Assembly: GCF_000378505.1 (NCBI RefSeq)
Contig: NZ_KB899991.1
Coordinates: forward strand, 182,824-246,823
DNA length: 64,000 nt
From: Modicisalibacter luteus DSM 23508
GTDB lineage: Bacteria > Pseudomonadota > Gammaproteobacteria > Pseudomonadales > Halomonadaceae
Direction of reading: 5' to 3'
Shown here: in pieces, positions 22,782 to 32,092 of the stretch
Numbering within the stretch: the first letter of the stretch is position 1
How the letters are laid out: every line of letters begins with the position of its first letter
Translations under genes and position numbers: made by a program
The notes under the pieces: model-generated
The model's database searches: none
What the model saw: the letters and a program-made list of their open reading frames with translations, nothing else
What the model was told of the DNA's origin: nothing

Positions 22782-24692
22782 TTAACTTAGGCGAGCCTTA
22801 TGCGCATCGCCGACGTTTCGGTGGACCATGGTTTCTTGTACGTCTTGCAAGCTGGCCGGGTCGTCGATTGTCGAGGGCATGGCAAACTCTTCCCCATCGG
22901 CAATCGTCCGCAATAGCTTGCGCAAGATCTTGCCCGAGCGGGTCTTGGGCAGGCGTGAAACCACCAGCACCTGCTTGAAGGAGGCAACCGCGCCGATCTT
23001 GTCACGAACCAAAGAGACGAGCTCGCGTTCAAGCATGTCGATGTCACCGTCAAAGCCATCCTTGGGGATCACCAGGCCCAGCGGCACTTGCCCCCTCAGA
23101 TCGTCATGGATACCAATGACAGCACACTCGGCAACGGCCGTATGAGAGCCGACGACCTCTTCCATCTCTCCTGTAGAGAGCCGGTGACCAGCAACGTTGA
23201 TAACGTCATCGGTACGTCCCATCACGAACAGATAACCGTCCTGGTCGATATAGCCAGCGTCTCCTGTCAGATAATAGCCGGGAAACGCTGCCATGTAGGC
23301 GCCGTGGAAGCGTTTCGGGGCACGCCAGATCCCTGCCAGGCAGCCCGGTGGCATGGGCTCTTGTATAACTACACTCCCCTGCTCGCCGGGAGCGGCAGGC
23401 TCGCCACTCCTGTCCAGGATCTGGACGTCGAAGCCAGGCACAGGAACAGTTGCCGATCCTGCCTTGACGGGCATGGGATCGAGTCCCTGGAGATTGGCGG
23501 CGATAGGCCATCCCGTCTCTGTCTGCCACCAGTGGTCGATGACTGGCACCTTCAACAGATCATCAAGCCAATGGAAGGTAGGCGGATCGAGACGCTCTCC
23601 GGCCAGGAACAAGGTTCTAAGACAGGAAATATCATAGTTCTTCAACAGTACGCCGTCGGGGTCTTCTTTCTTGATGGCGCGAAAGGCTGTCGGAGCCGTA
23701 AAGAAGGCTTTGACTCGATACTCTGAAATCAGCCGCCAAAAGCTGCCGGCATCCGGTGTCTTTACGGGTTTCCCTTCGTAGATAACTGTGGTGCAGCCAT
23801 ATATCAAAGGGGCATAAACGATATAGGAATGCCCGACGACCCACCCCACGTCCGAGGCAGAGAAAAATACCTCTCCCGGTTTCATGCCATAGATGCGATC
23901 CATGGAGTAGTGCAAGGCAACGGCATGGCCGCCATTGTCACGAACGACCCCTTTGGGTTTGCCGGTAGTACCTGAGGTGTAAAGGATATAAAGCGGGTCG
24001 GTTCCCCGGACGGAAACACAGTCTACCATCTCGGCGGAGCTAACCAGGCCCTGCCAGTCATGATCCCTGTCCCCGAGCTCTGCCCTAGCCTGATCACGCT
24101 GCAGGATGATACACGCCGTCGGCTGATGATGGCTTTGGGCCAGTGCCTGATCCAGGATCGGCTTGTAAGGAAGAATACGGTCGACCTCGATCCCACAAGA
24201 GGCGGCGATCACGACGCGAGGCTCGGCATCATCGATGCGTACTGCCAGTTCATGAGCGGCGAACCCTCCGAAAACCACCGAATGCACGGCTCCCAGTCGA
24301 GCGCAGGCATACATGGCGATCAACGCTTCCGGGACCATGGGCATATAGATGACCACGCGGTCGCCCTTGCCCACACCCAAACTGGCCAGTGCACCGGCAA
24401 ACCTGGCCACGTCGTCGCGCATTTCGCGGTACGTCAGGGTACGACGTTGTCCGGCTACCGGAGAATCCCAGTGAATCGCAGGCTGTTCGCCACGCCCACT
24501 TTCCACATGATGATCCAGCGCCACGTAACATGTATTCATTTCACCGTCGTCGTACCAGCGGGCGTGGTTCTGTTCATCATGGCTAAGTATGGTCTCTGGC
24601 AGCCTAAACCAAGGAATACGCTTAGCCTGCTCTTTCCAGAAAGCGTTAGGTTGCTCGATGGAGCGCTGGTGCTCGGCATGGTACGCGCGCAT
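22782..24692 (-). CDS. prpE: Propionyl-CoA synthetase
   Basis: A 636-residue AMP-forming acyl-CoA synthetase. The AMP-binding P-loop is YILYTSGTTGKPKGVV near residue 240, the substrate/AMP motif is DHWWQTETGWPI near 390, and LTGDAGYIDQDGY follows. The C-terminal LPKTRSGKILRKLL carries the catalytic lysine at about 588. WWQTETG and the overall sequence favour PrpE over acetate-specific Acs. It activates propionate for the methylcitrate cycle. That lysine is the classical target of Pat-type acetyltransferases, one of which is encoded at 2.5-5.3 kb. No prpBCD genes are adjacent. Confidence 0.88.
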   Translation of the reverse strand: MRAYHAEHQRSIEQPNAFWKEQAKRIPWFRLPETILSHDEQNHARWYDDGEMNTCYVALDHHVESGRGEQPAIHWDSPVAGQRRTLTYREMRDDVARFAGALASLGVGKGDRVVIYMPMVPEALIAMYACARLGAVHSVVFGGFAAHELAVRIDDAEPRVVIAASCGIEVDRILPYKPILDQALAQSHHQPTACIILQRDQARAELGDRDHDWQGLVSSAEMVDCVSVRGTDPLYILYTSGTTGKPKGVVRDNGGHAVALHYSMDRIYGMKPGEVFFSASDVGWVVGHSYIVYAPLIYGCTTVIYEGKPVKTPDAGSFWRLISEYRVKAFFTAPTAFRAIKKEDPDGVLLKNYDISCLRTLFLAGERLDPPTFHWLDDLLKVPVIDHWWQTETGWPIAANLQGLDPMPVKAGSATVPVPGFDVQILDRSGEPAAPGEQGSVVIQEPMPPGCLAGIWRAPKRFHGAYMAAFPGYYLTGDAGYIDQDGYLFVMGRTDDVINVAGHRLSTGEMEEVVGSHTAVAECAVIGIHDDLRGQVPLGLVIPKDGFDGDIDMLERELVSLVRDKIGAVASFKQVLVVSRLPKTRSGKILRKLLRTIADGEEFAMPSTIDDPASLQDVQETMVHRNVGDAHKARLS

Positions 24693-25121
24693 GGTTTTCC
24701 TACGTAATTATGATTGTCGGCGGAATGGGCTCACTAACTGAGCGGAGAACTATTGTTGACACTTTAGTGGAAAGCACGACATTTTCCGCTATACCAAAGG
24801 CTAAATATGACGAAAAGCCTTATGTAAGGAGAGCCTGTGAACCTTGGCGGGAACGAAATTGTCGACAATGCATGTAACGTTTCGTTTATTTAGCAGCAAA
24901 AAGTTATGTATTAGCGTTTAGCGCTTTACTGGCAAGGATTGGCGAAGTGCTTGAAGGTTCGCTAAATCAGAAGAGAGAGAAGGTTAGATTTCAAAGACCA
25001 CATAAAGGGTACTTCCGATAGCTGCCATGAGGCATTGTTCTCCTCTTCGCCGTCGAGTCACGATGATGGTTAGCAAGCAGTCAACGTTGCGTGGAGTATC
25101 GTTACCCTTAGGAGACGTAAC
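24693..25121. other. Long divergent control region between prpE and the ArsR gene
   Basis: About 430 bp, more AT-rich than its surroundings, serving leftward prpE and rightward ArsR. It holds the palindrome at 24858-24869 and a TTGACA hexamer at 24754 without a clear -10. No coding frame with a believable start was seen on either strand. Confidence 0.5.
24858..24869. promoter_or_regulatory. 12-bp palindrome, candidate GntR-type operator
   Basis: ATTGTCGACAAT is a perfect palindrome 166 bp upstream of prpE and 253 bp upstream of the ArsR gene. Its TTGTCGACAA core has the GT...AC symmetry common to FadR-type GntR operators. No GntR gene is in the window, so the binding protein is unknown. Confidence 0.35.
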
Positions 25122-25439
25122 ATGAGCACCCGTCAGCCCGCCACACAACTCCTGGATAAAGGCGACGGCGCTATTACGCATGCCACCAACCTCCTCAAGG
25201 CCATGGCCAACGAGAACCGCTTGCGTATTCTGTGCCTGCTCGACGATTCGGAATTATCTGTCTCTGAACTGAATGCCAGGTTGGCTCTGAGTCAGTCAGC
25301 TCTTTCGCAGCATCTAGCCATCTTGCGCCGCGAAGGATTGGTAGCGACGCGCCGCTCATCCCAAACGATCTATTACTCATTACAAGGCAAGGAATCCCGT
25401 GCTGTGATCGAGATCCTTGCCGATCTTTACGCTCTGTGA
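25122..25439 (+). CDS. ArsR-family winged-helix regulator
   Basis: A 105-residue ArsR/SmtB protein. The core is NLLKAMANENRLRILCLLDD, then LSQSALSQHLAILRREGLV as recognition helix and TRRSSQTIYYSLQGKES as wing. It resembles BigR/YgaV sulfide sensors, but only one cysteine (C38) is present; the second redox cysteine near the C-terminus is missing, so it cannot form the usual intramolecular disulfide or tetrasulfide. No CxC metal site. GGAGACGTAAC precedes the ATG. Targets unknown; no partner gene follows. Confidence 0.85.
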   Translation: MSTRQPATQLLDKGDGAITHATNLLKAMANENRLRILCLLDDSELSVSELNARLALSQSALSQHLAILRREGLVATRRSSQTIYYSLQGKESRAVIEILADLYAL

Positions 25440-25518
25440 GCTGCTTTGCTGCAACACGACATTAGCTTGGCTTTGTTCGCGAGGGCCAAGGTATGGACAA
25501 GCCCATTACAAGCGAATC

Positions 25519-26553
25519 CTAGCGGCGCTGCCAGCGGCTGGCATCCACTACCTCGACCAACCGCTGCACACCGCGCTCTATGCCTAGCGAAACTGCTTTG
25601 CCCAAGCGCTCGGATAATCCTCGGCGCTTTTCCAGAGACAACAGGATTACTCGCGCCTGCTTCATGCGCTCAAGTAAATAGGCTTCACTGGTGCCTACCT
25701 CATCTACGAGTCCGTTCTCCACGGCTTCACTGCCATACCAGATCTCGCCGGTGGAAACAGCCTCAATATCAAGGTGAGGCCGGCGCTGGCCCACGAAGCG
25801 CTTGAAGAGCTGGTGCGTATTTTCCAGATCTTCCAGAAACTTCTCACGGCCCTCATCGGTGTTTTCACCCAGCACCGTCAGCGTGCGCTTGTACCGACCT
25901 GCCGTCAGCAGTTCGACATCGATATCATGCTTCTTCAAAAGGCGATGCACATTGGGTAGTTGGGCGACAACGCCGATCGAACCAATGACCGCAAAAGGTG
26001 CGGCCCGTAATCTGTCGCCACAGCAGGCCATCAGATAGCCTCCACTGGCAGCGACCTTGTCGATACATACGGTAGTGGTCACCCCCGCATCACGCAGCCG
26101 GTCGAGCTCAGCAGCGGCCAAGCCATACGCATGAACCAGGCCACCTGGTGACTCAAGGCGAATGACGACTTCGTCGCCCTGTTCCACTACGCCCAGCAAT
26201 GCGGAGACTTCCTGAGAAAGCCGTGAGGTTGCAGATGCCTTGATATCGCCGTGAAAATCAATGACCCAAACAGATGCAGGACCTTTACCTTCGGCGTCCC
26301 TGGCCTGTGCTTCTTTCTTGTCGTCTTTCCTGAACCCTTTCAGCGCCGCCTTGCGCTGTTTTTTGCCCATGCGCGCCAAGCGGAGACGGCGCTGCCTGGA
26401 CCGGTAGCGATCATTGAGTTCTTCGATACGAAGCTTGCTGCGCTCCACATTGCCTTTTGATCGCGTCATCGCCACGATGAACAGTCCCGCTACGATGACG
26501 AACGTAGCTACCTGGGCCAGAAACATGCCGTAATCGGCAAACCAGTCGTTCAC
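25519..26553 (-). CDS. sohB: Inner-membrane peptidase SohB (S49 family)
   Basis: A 344-residue membrane-anchored serine protease. One N-terminal helix (FLAQVATFVIVAGLFIVAMT) is followed by a very basic linker (about residues 45-85). The S49 domain has VIRLESPGGLVHAYGLAAAE, catalytic Ser in KVAASGGYLMAC and the catalytic Lys in LTAGRYKRTLTVLGE. Family members are SppA-like signal-peptide or membrane-protein peptidases. It starts with GTG, five bases after GGAGG. Divergent from the SCP2 gene. Confidence 0.9.
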   Translation of the reverse strand: MNDWFADYGMFLAQVATFVIVAGLFIVAMTRSKGNVERSKLRIEELNDRYRSRQRRLRLARMGKKQRKAALKGFRKDDKKEAQARDAEGKGPASVWVIDFHGDIKASATSRLSQEVSALLGVVEQGDEVVIRLESPGGLVHAYGLAAAELDRLRDAGVTTTVCIDKVAASGGYLMACCGDRLRAAPFAVIGSIGVVAQLPNVHRLLKKHDIDVELLTAGRYKRTLTVLGENTDEGREKFLEDLENTHQLFKRFVGQRRPHLDIEAVSTGEIWYGSEAVENGLVDEVGTSEAYLLERMKQARVILLSLEKRRGLSERLGKAVSLGIERGVQRLVEVVDASRWQRR

Positions 26554-26678
26554 ACTTCCCTCCGTTTTCCTGTCGTCCTGATCAAAATTATTTCGATACC
26601 GCTGGGCAGGCTTGATTCAAACGGTTGTTTTAAATACTCTCGCACATGAACTACCTAACAGAATCAAAGGGCACCTCA

Positions 26679-26996
26679 ATGGCCGATAGCGCTACCGTCA
26701 TCGAAAGTCTCAAGTCTCGGTTCGATCCTGATGCCGCACAAGGCATGGATGACATATTCCAATTCAACATCAGCGATGCCGAGAACTATTACCTAGTCGT
26801 GCAGGACGGCACCATGGATGTTCACCAAGGTGAGCACGACGACCCCTCCGTGACCCTGTCTACTGACTCCAGCACACTCAAAGGGGTCATGAATGGTGAC
26901 ATCAACGGTATGCAGGCCTTCATGTCAGGAAAACTGAAAGCTAGCGGAAACCTCATGCTTGCTACCAAGCTGACCAACCTCTTTCCGAGCAGATAA
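26679..26996 (+). CDS. SCP2 sterol-binding domain protein
   Basis: A 105-residue stand-alone SCP2-like domain starting MADSATVIESLKSRFDPDAA. It has VQDGTMDVHQGEHDDPSVTL and a C-terminal helix rich in Met and Gly (GDINGMQAFMSGKLKASGNL), the standard pattern. It probably binds lipids or acyl-CoA, but bacterial single-domain versions have no assigned role. The ATG at 26679 fits the family start; an upstream ATG at 26646 adds eleven residues. It is convergent with nudC across 33 bp. Confidence 0.85.
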   Translation: MADSATVIESLKSRFDPDAAQGMDDIFQFNISDAENYYLVVQDGTMDVHQGEHDDPSVTLSTDSSTLKGVMNGDINGMQAFMSGKLKASGNLMLATKLTNLFPSR

Positions 26997-27029
26997 CCGC
27001 AACGGTGCGAGGTGCGACGATAGCAGGGC

Positions 27030-27806
27030 TCAGCGGACGCCAACCGACTTGAGATGGGTCTCGATCAAATCCCGCGATATCGAATACAGAGGCGGCAACT
27101 GGGGCAGATGGCGGGGAGAGAACCAGGCAGCATCGGCAATCTCGATGCCATCGATCGCAATGCGCCGGCTCGCCGCTTCCGCGAAATACCCCAACATCAA
27201 AGAATGCGGAAACGGCCAGGACTGACTTCGATAATAGGCAACCCGGCCGACATGCACTCCCACCTCCTCGAACACTTCACGTCGCACGGCATCCTCTGCG
27301 CTTTCTCCTGGCTCGATGAATCCCGCCAATGTCGAATAACGACCAGGGGGAAACCGTGGACTACGCGCCAGTAGCAAGTCTTCTCCGTAGGTCACCAAGG
27401 TGATGATGCATGGAGATATGCGCGGATAGTTACGAAGGCCACAGGCTGGGCATTGCACCGCGAATTCGGTCTCGATGCGCTGCATCAACGTACTGCAACG
27501 GCCACAGAACCGGTGATCGCGCTGCCAGGTAGCCACCTGCAAGGCGGTCGATATCAATACGGACTGTGAACCAGGCAATTGGGCGAGCCATTCTCTAGCC
27601 GGCAACCAATTGGCCTCACCTTCCTCGACGTTCAGAGCAACGGGCTCATCGTTCCAGAAGCCGAGAGGCTGTGCGTGATCTGGCCAGCGCGCTACGCTTG
27701 ACAATATTCCCGGCTCATCGCCCGGCGCGATGGTACCCTGATTCCCAATCCGGACAAGCAAGCCTCCGGAGTAATCTTCTAACGAGGGAAGTTCGCGGCG
27801 AAACAT
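27030..27806 (-). CDS. nudC: NADH pyrophosphatase / RNA NAD-decapping enzyme NudC
   Basis: A 258-residue Nudix hydrolase. A zinc ribbon (HRFCGRCSTLMQ, then CPACGLRNYPRI) is followed by the Nudix box GFIEPGESAEDAVRREVFEE. The NudC-specific SQSWPFPHSLMLGY comes after it. NudC cleaves NADH and removes NAD caps from RNA. Start at 27806 is chosen because its ATG shares a base with the dnaQ stop (TGATG); the longer in-frame form would overlap dnaQ. Final gene of the yafS-rnhA-dnaQ-nudC series. Confidence 0.92.
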   Translation of the reverse strand: MFRRELPSLEDYSGGLLVRIGNQGTIAPGDEPGILSSVARWPDHAQPLGFWNDEPVALNVEEGEANWLPAREWLAQLPGSQSVLISTALQVATWQRDHRFCGRCSTLMQRIETEFAVQCPACGLRNYPRISPCIITLVTYGEDLLLARSPRFPPGRYSTLAGFIEPGESAEDAVRREVFEEVGVHVGRVAYYRSQSWPFPHSLMLGYFAEAASRRIAIDGIEIADAAWFSPRHLPQLPPLYSISRDLIETHLKSVGVR

Positions 27807-28573
27807 CAGTGCACTGCCTGCCCAGCTTCTTCCTGCTGCCAGCCAGCCAACTTGTCCCACTGGCACTGACCGCTTTTCTCACGAATCTTGGCCAGTTTGG
27901 CGTGATGTGCCGCAAGCTCAGCCTCGCTGAGTCGCGTTACGGCCAGGGTCGGCCGGTCCACGGCCAAACGCCGAATGCCACTGGTCGTCCCGTTCTCGGT
28001 ACCTGCATCCCGCGCTTCCGCATCGAGTAGCAGAGCCGTCTGCCCCCCGGTCATGGCGAGATAGACATCGGCCAAAATCTCGGCGTCCAACAATGCACCG
28101 TGCAGCACCCGGTGGCCGTTATCGATTTCGTAGCGCTTACACAGGGCATCCAGGCTGTTGCGTTGCCCCGGGTGCTTGTCGCGAGCAAGCTTCAGCGTAT
28201 CGAGGACACCACAGTGGCTGGCAACCGGCCCCAGGCGGGGATCGCCACGCTTCGCATGCAGCATCTTGAACTCGTGATCGATGAAGCCTACGTCGAATGC
28301 CGCGTTATGAATGACCAACTCGGCGCCGCGAATGAAATCCCAGAACGCATCGGCAATTTCGGCGAAACGTGGCTCATTGGCAACACGCTCATTGGTGATG
28401 CCGTGAATCCCGATGGCTTCCGCTTCGATCTCCCGCTCGGGGTTGATGTACTGATGATAGGTGCGCCCCGTCAGACGTCGATTGATGACCTCGACAGCCC
28501 CGATTTCGATGAGACGATGGCCTTCCTTTGGGTCGATGCCCGTAGTCTCGGTATCCAGAACAATTTGGCGCAT
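27806..28573 (-). CDS. dnaQ: DNA polymerase III epsilon subunit (proofreading exonuclease)
   Basis: A 255-residue DEDDh exonuclease: IVLDTETTGIDPKEGHRLIE at the start, HNAAFDVGFIDHEF mid-protein, and HGALLDAEILADVY near residue 160. The C-terminal Gln/Ala-rich region would bind the alpha subunit. It proofreads chromosomal replication. It is 21 bp downstream of rnhA, the conserved rnhA-dnaQ neighbourhood known from enterobacteria, though co-directional here rather than divergent. Distinct from the GIY-YIG fused exonuclease at 19.7 kb. Confidence 0.95.
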   Translation of the reverse strand: MRQIVLDTETTGIDPKEGHRLIEIGAVEVINRRLTGRTYHQYINPEREIEAEAIGIHGITNERVANEPRFAEIADAFWDFIRGAELVIHNAAFDVGFIDHEFKMLHAKRGDPRLGPVASHCGVLDTLKLARDKHPGQRNSLDALCKRYEIDNGHRVLHGALLDAEILADVYLAMTGGQTALLLDAEARDAGTENGTTSGIRRLAVDRPTLAVTRLSEAELAAHHAKLAKIREKSGQCQWDKLAGWQQEEAGQAVH

Positions 28574-28594
28574 GCTGTAATCCGTAGAATCCTG

Positions 28595-29056
28595 TTAATT
28601 CTGGGCGACCTTGGCGGCATCTATGGCCTCATTGGCCAACGTGTCGGCGCGTTCATTGCCGGGATGGCCGCTATGGCCTTTCACCCAATGCCAGTTCAAT
28701 TCGTGCTTACGGGTCTCTTCGAGTAGCTCCCGCCATAACTCAGCATTTTTTACCGGCTGTTTTGCTGCAGTTTTCCAGCCCCGCTTCTGCCAGCCGTGAA
28801 TCCATTCGGTGATGCCTTTGCGCACGTATTGGGAGTCGGTGTACAACTCGACCCGGCAAGGCCGCTTGAGCTCGCGTAGTGCCATGATGGCCGCCATCAA
28901 CTCCATGCGGTTGTTGGTGGTCATGGGCTCGAAACCGTTGAGCGTCTTTTCGTGTTGCCCGGAACTCAATATGGCCCCCCACCCTCCTGGACCCGGGTTT
29001 CCCCGACAGGCGCCGTCGGTATAAATAATCACGTCGGGGAGCGTCTTGTCATTCAA
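28595..29056 (-). CDS. rnhA: Ribonuclease HI
   Basis: A 153-residue RNase HI. Catalytic residues are in [17 protein letters not shown] (Asp), [16 protein letters not shown] (Glu), [15 protein letters not shown] (Asp) and the C-terminal [12 protein letters not shown] (Asp). It removes RNA from RNA-DNA hybrids. The best start in this frame is a TTG at 29056, overlapping the methyltransferase stop by eight bases; a GTG at residue 9 is possible but would shorten the first strand. Confidence 0.95.
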   Translation of the reverse strand: MNDKTLPDVIIYTDGACRGNPGPGGWGAILSSGQHEKTLNGFEPMTTNNRMELMAAIMALRELKRPCRVELYTDSQYVRKGITEWIHGWQKRGWKTAAKQPVKNAELWRELLEETRKHELNWHWVKGHSGHPGNERADTLANEAIDAAKVAQN

Positions 29057-29855
29057 CCTCTGTCAACCTCTCGCGTTCATGCTCGGTCACGATGCGTGGA
29101 GAGTTGCCTAGCAGCGAACGCCCAACGGCCGTAGCCGGCAGCCGCGGCCTGACTACCCTGGCCCATTGGACCCGGCGTCGTGCGCGTATCATGTATGTAT
29201 CGCCCAATGGCAGGTTGTGGCGTCGCCCGAAAGACTCGAGCGAAGCATTGCGGGGCAAACTGCCAGGCATCCTGAAGCCGCAGTAGTCTACCCTTTCGAT
29301 CTCGAAGTCGACAAACGCCAACCAGTCCTTGAGACGCCCAGGCGTTCGCCAACGACCCCGCCATGGCAGGGTATCCCGTGGCTTCAGCCAAGGCCGATTC
29401 AGGCCCTCCACACCCAGGGGCGACCAACCGAAGATAATGACGTAACCGTCATCGGCGACGACGCGAGTCGCTTCCTGTAATAACCGATGAGGCTCCGGCA
29501 CGATTTCAAGAAGATGATGAATGACAACCAGAGACAGACAGTCATCGGGAAGTGCCAAGCGGTCGGTTGGGCAGACCAGGCAGGAAGAGTCTTCTGCCAA
29601 TTCTCGAGTCGGCGCCCAGCACAGCGAATGCCGGATCGGGCACATATCGGTCAGACGAGGTGCCATTCCCATATGCAGGCTGTGAGCACCGAACAACCGC
29701 TCGCATACGGGTCCAAGGCATGCCCGTTCAGCTTGCCAGTGGGCTCGTCCGGTCGGTGATGACCAGTAACGGCGTCCTTCCTCGACCAACTGAGGCAGCG
29801 ATTGGATAATATTCGAATTTGACACAGCGCTTCGATCCCCCCAAGGTTGTGCCAT
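29049..29855 (-). CDS. YafS-like class I SAM-dependent methyltransferase
   Basis: A 268-residue predicted methyltransferase. The second half of the Rossmann core is clear: [20 protein letters not shown], then [20 protein letters not shown]. The glycine-rich SAM motif I, expected near [13 protein letters not shown], is degenerate. The C-terminal third resembles the YafS family ([12 protein letters not shown]). YafS sits between gloB and rnhA in E. coli, as here. Substrate unknown. Divergent from gloB across 88 bp. Confidence 0.78.
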   Translation of the reverse strand: MAQPWGDRSAVSNSNIIQSLPQLVEEGRRYWSSPTGRAHWQAERACLGPVCERLFGAHSLHMGMAPRLTDMCPIRHSLCWAPTRELAEDSSCLVCPTDRLALPDDCLSLVVIHHLLEIVPEPHRLLQEATRVVADDGYVIIFGWSPLGVEGLNRPWLKPRDTLPWRGRWRTPGRLKDWLAFVDFEIERVDYCGFRMPGSLPRNASLESFGRRHNLPLGDTYMIRARRRVQWARVVRPRLPATAVGRSLLGNSPRIVTEHERERLTEVE

Positions 29856-29943
29856 TTGCCCAGCCTGGGTTCAGGCCGATTCCACTATACTACGGCATGT
29901 AGCGTCCTGGCTGGCGATAACCGCGCTGAGGAATTATCGATCC

Positions 29944-30711
29944 ATGATGAGCGTGATACCGATTCCCGCTTTCAATGATAACTATATCTGGCTATTACTA
30001 CAGGACAACTCCCATGAGGTAGCTGTCGTCGATCCCGGCGATGCACGTCCGGTCATCGATTATCTGGAGCGCGAGGGTCTGCAGCTTACTACGGTGTTGG
30101 TAACACATCATCATCATGACCACACTGGCGGCTTGGCGGAACTCGCAAAACGCTACTCTCTTCGTATCATCGGTCCGGATAATCCACAGATCAAGGAGAT
30201 CGATGAACACGTTGGGGAAGGCGATTCATGCCGTGTCCTGGGGCGCCGCTTCGAGGTGATGGCCGTGCCCGGACACACGCTCGATCACATTGCCTTTTTT
30301 GCTGCGGGTACACCTTCATTATTGTTTTGTGGCGATACGCTGTTCTGTGGTGGATGTGGACGTCTTTTCGAAGGCTCACCGGAGCAGATGTATCATTCAC
30401 TGACACGCCTGACCAAGCTGCCCGAGGATACGATGGTGTTCGCGGCGCATGAATATACCTTGGCCAATTTGCGCTTCGCTCAAGCCGCCGATCCCGACAA
30501 TCCGGCACGCGACAGGCATCTTCAGGAATGTCAGAGGGCGCGTGAATCGAACCGAGCGACCCTGCCCAGCACTATCGGTCGTGAGCTGCAGATCAACCCG
30601 TTCTTGCGTGTCGACGACAAGCGCGTCCAGGCGACAGCGGCAGCCCAGGGTCAAAGTGATACCCCCCTTGCCACGTTCACGACATTGCGAGCCTGGAAAG
30701 ACAATTTCTAG
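29944..30711 (+). CDS. gloB: Hydroxyacylglutathione hydrolase (glyoxalase II)
   Basis: A 255-residue metallo-beta-lactamase-fold enzyme. The metal motif THHHHDHTGG is at 54-63, with further ligands in AVPGHTLDHIAFF, LFCGDTLFCGGCGRLFEG and AAHEYTLANLRFA. The C-terminal segment NPFLRVDDKRVQA belongs to the glutathione-binding domain. It converts S-D-lactoylglutathione to lactate in methylglyoxal detoxification. The first two codons are both ATG; either could start. Confidence 0.95.
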   Translation: MMSVIPIPAFNDNYIWLLLQDNSHEVAVVDPGDARPVIDYLEREGLQLTTVLVTHHHHDHTGGLAELAKRYSLRIIGPDNPQIKEIDEHVGEGDSCRVLGRRFEVMAVPGHTLDHIAFFAAGTPSLLFCGDTLFCGGCGRLFEGSPEQMYHSLTRLTKLPEDTMVFAAHEYTLANLRFAQAADPDNPARDRHLQECQRARESNRATLPSTIGRELQINPFLRVDDKRVQATAAAQGQSDTPLATFTTLRAWKDNF

Positions 30712-30750
30712 CTTCGAACAATCCAACCTTCGCTCACAAGGAATCGTCCT

Positions 30751-32055
30751 ATGAGTGACCGATCGACCCGCCGCCAGGCCATAAGCCTGGCGAGCGGTTT
30801 CATATTGTCCCTGACGACACTGGCCAATACAGCGCAGGCACAGCCTGAGCCCCCCACCGCTCCCTTCTGGGATGCCCTGTTACTGGAAACTGCCACGCAA
30901 GGCGATATCTGGCAGCGTTTACGCGACAATTTCCAGTGGCAGGTTGATACTCAGGAGCCTCGGGTTCAGGAATGGATCGACTATTACCGTCAACGTCCGG
31001 GTAACGTTACGGCAATCGCCGAACAGGCCCGCCCTTGGCTTTACTGGGTAATCAGTGAGCTGGAAAGACGTAATATGCCAGCTGAACTCGCCCTGCTGCC
31101 CTTCATTGAAAGCGCTTATGATCCGGCTGCGCGTCACCCCGGCGGAGCAACGGGCATGTGGCAACTGATGCCAGGCACCGGCGATGCGCTCGGATTACGA
31201 CGGGACTGGTGGTATGACGGCCGCCTCGATGTTATCGCCTCGACCAAGGCAGCCCTCGATTATCTTCAGCAGCAGGCGGACCGTTGGTACGACGGTGATC
31301 TGGAACTTGCCCTGGCGGCCTACAATGCCGGACCGGGAAGGGTGAATCAGGCGAGACGCGAGGCCGTGGCACGGGGCAAACCTGGTGACTACTGGCACCT
31401 GCACCTACCCAACCAGACCATGGATTATGTTCCCAAACTGCTGGCCTTATCCCGCCTGATTGCCAAGCCGAGCCGCTACGGCATTGCCTTGCCTAGCATC
31501 CCCAACCAGGCGGTATTCGCACGCGTTTCCATAGACGGGCAGTTCGACCTGGCCCAAGTGGCTGATTTGGCGGATGTCAGTCTTACACGTCTCAAGGCGC
31601 TCAATCCTGGGCTCCTCCGTGGCAGTACCCTTCCCGAGGATTCTCCAGACCTACTGATACCGCGAGCCGCCAAAGAGACTGTCACAGAGGCCTTGCTAGA
31701 GCAAAGCCAGGTCACAACGCGCTGGGCACAGTATCGCGTACGCCGCGGCGACACGCTGTCAGTTCTGGCATCGCGTTATTCCGTTTCGGTACCGGAATTG
31801 CGTAGACATAACAACCTGCGTAGCGACGTGATCCGTGTTGGGCAGGTATTGCGCATTCCCGACGAGGCGAGTGACAGCGCGCTGGCATCGGCCACAAATG
31901 GCGAGCAACGAGTCGTGCAGGTTCGTGCCGGAGATAGCCTTTCGCGTATTGCGGCAAGGCATGACGTCACAACAGCCGACCTCATCCGGTGGAACCAATT
32001 GGATACCGATCAGTATTTACAACCCGGCCAGCTGCTGACACTTTATTCTCAGTAA
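30751..32055 (+). CDS. mltD: Membrane-bound lytic transglycosylase D with two LysM domains
   Basis: A 434-residue periplasmic muramidase. The signal peptide ends LANTAQA near residue 30. The lysozyme-like domain has catalytic Glu120 in LLPFIESAYDP, then GGATGMWQLMPGTGDALGL and LALAAYNAGPGRVNQA. Two LysM domains follow (VRRGDTLSVLASRYSVSVPE and VRAGDSLSRIAARHDV), binding peptidoglycan. E. coli MltD is a lipoprotein, but no lipobox cysteine is seen here, so this one may be soluble periplasmic. It precedes yejA by 37 bp. Confidence 0.92.
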   Translation: MSDRSTRRQAISLASGFILSLTTLANTAQAQPEPPTAPFWDALLLETATQGDIWQRLRDNFQWQVDTQEPRVQEWIDYYRQRPGNVTAIAEQARPWLYWVISELERRNMPAELALLPFIESAYDPAARHPGGATGMWQLMPGTGDALGLRRDWWYDGRLDVIASTKAALDYLQQQADRWYDGDLELALAAYNAGPGRVNQARREAVARGKPGDYWHLHLPNQTMDYVPKLLALSRLIAKPSRYGIALPSIPNQAVFARVSIDGQFDLAQVADLADVSLTRLKALNPGLLRGSTLPEDSPDLLIPRAAKETVTEALLEQSQVTTRWAQYRVRRGDTLSVLASRYSVSVPELRRHNNLRSDVIRVGQVLRIPDEASDSALASATNGEQRVVQVRAGDSLSRIAARHDVTTADLIRWNQLDTDQYLQPGQLLTLYSQ

Positions 32056-32092
32056 ATCAGCTCGTTCGAGCCGGACTGTAAAAGGAAGTGTC

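Noticed and set aside
24754-24790. TTGACA hexamer suggesting a sigma-70 promoter for the ArsR gene
   Set aside because: No acceptable -10 at 16-18 bases; TATACC is about 28 bases away.
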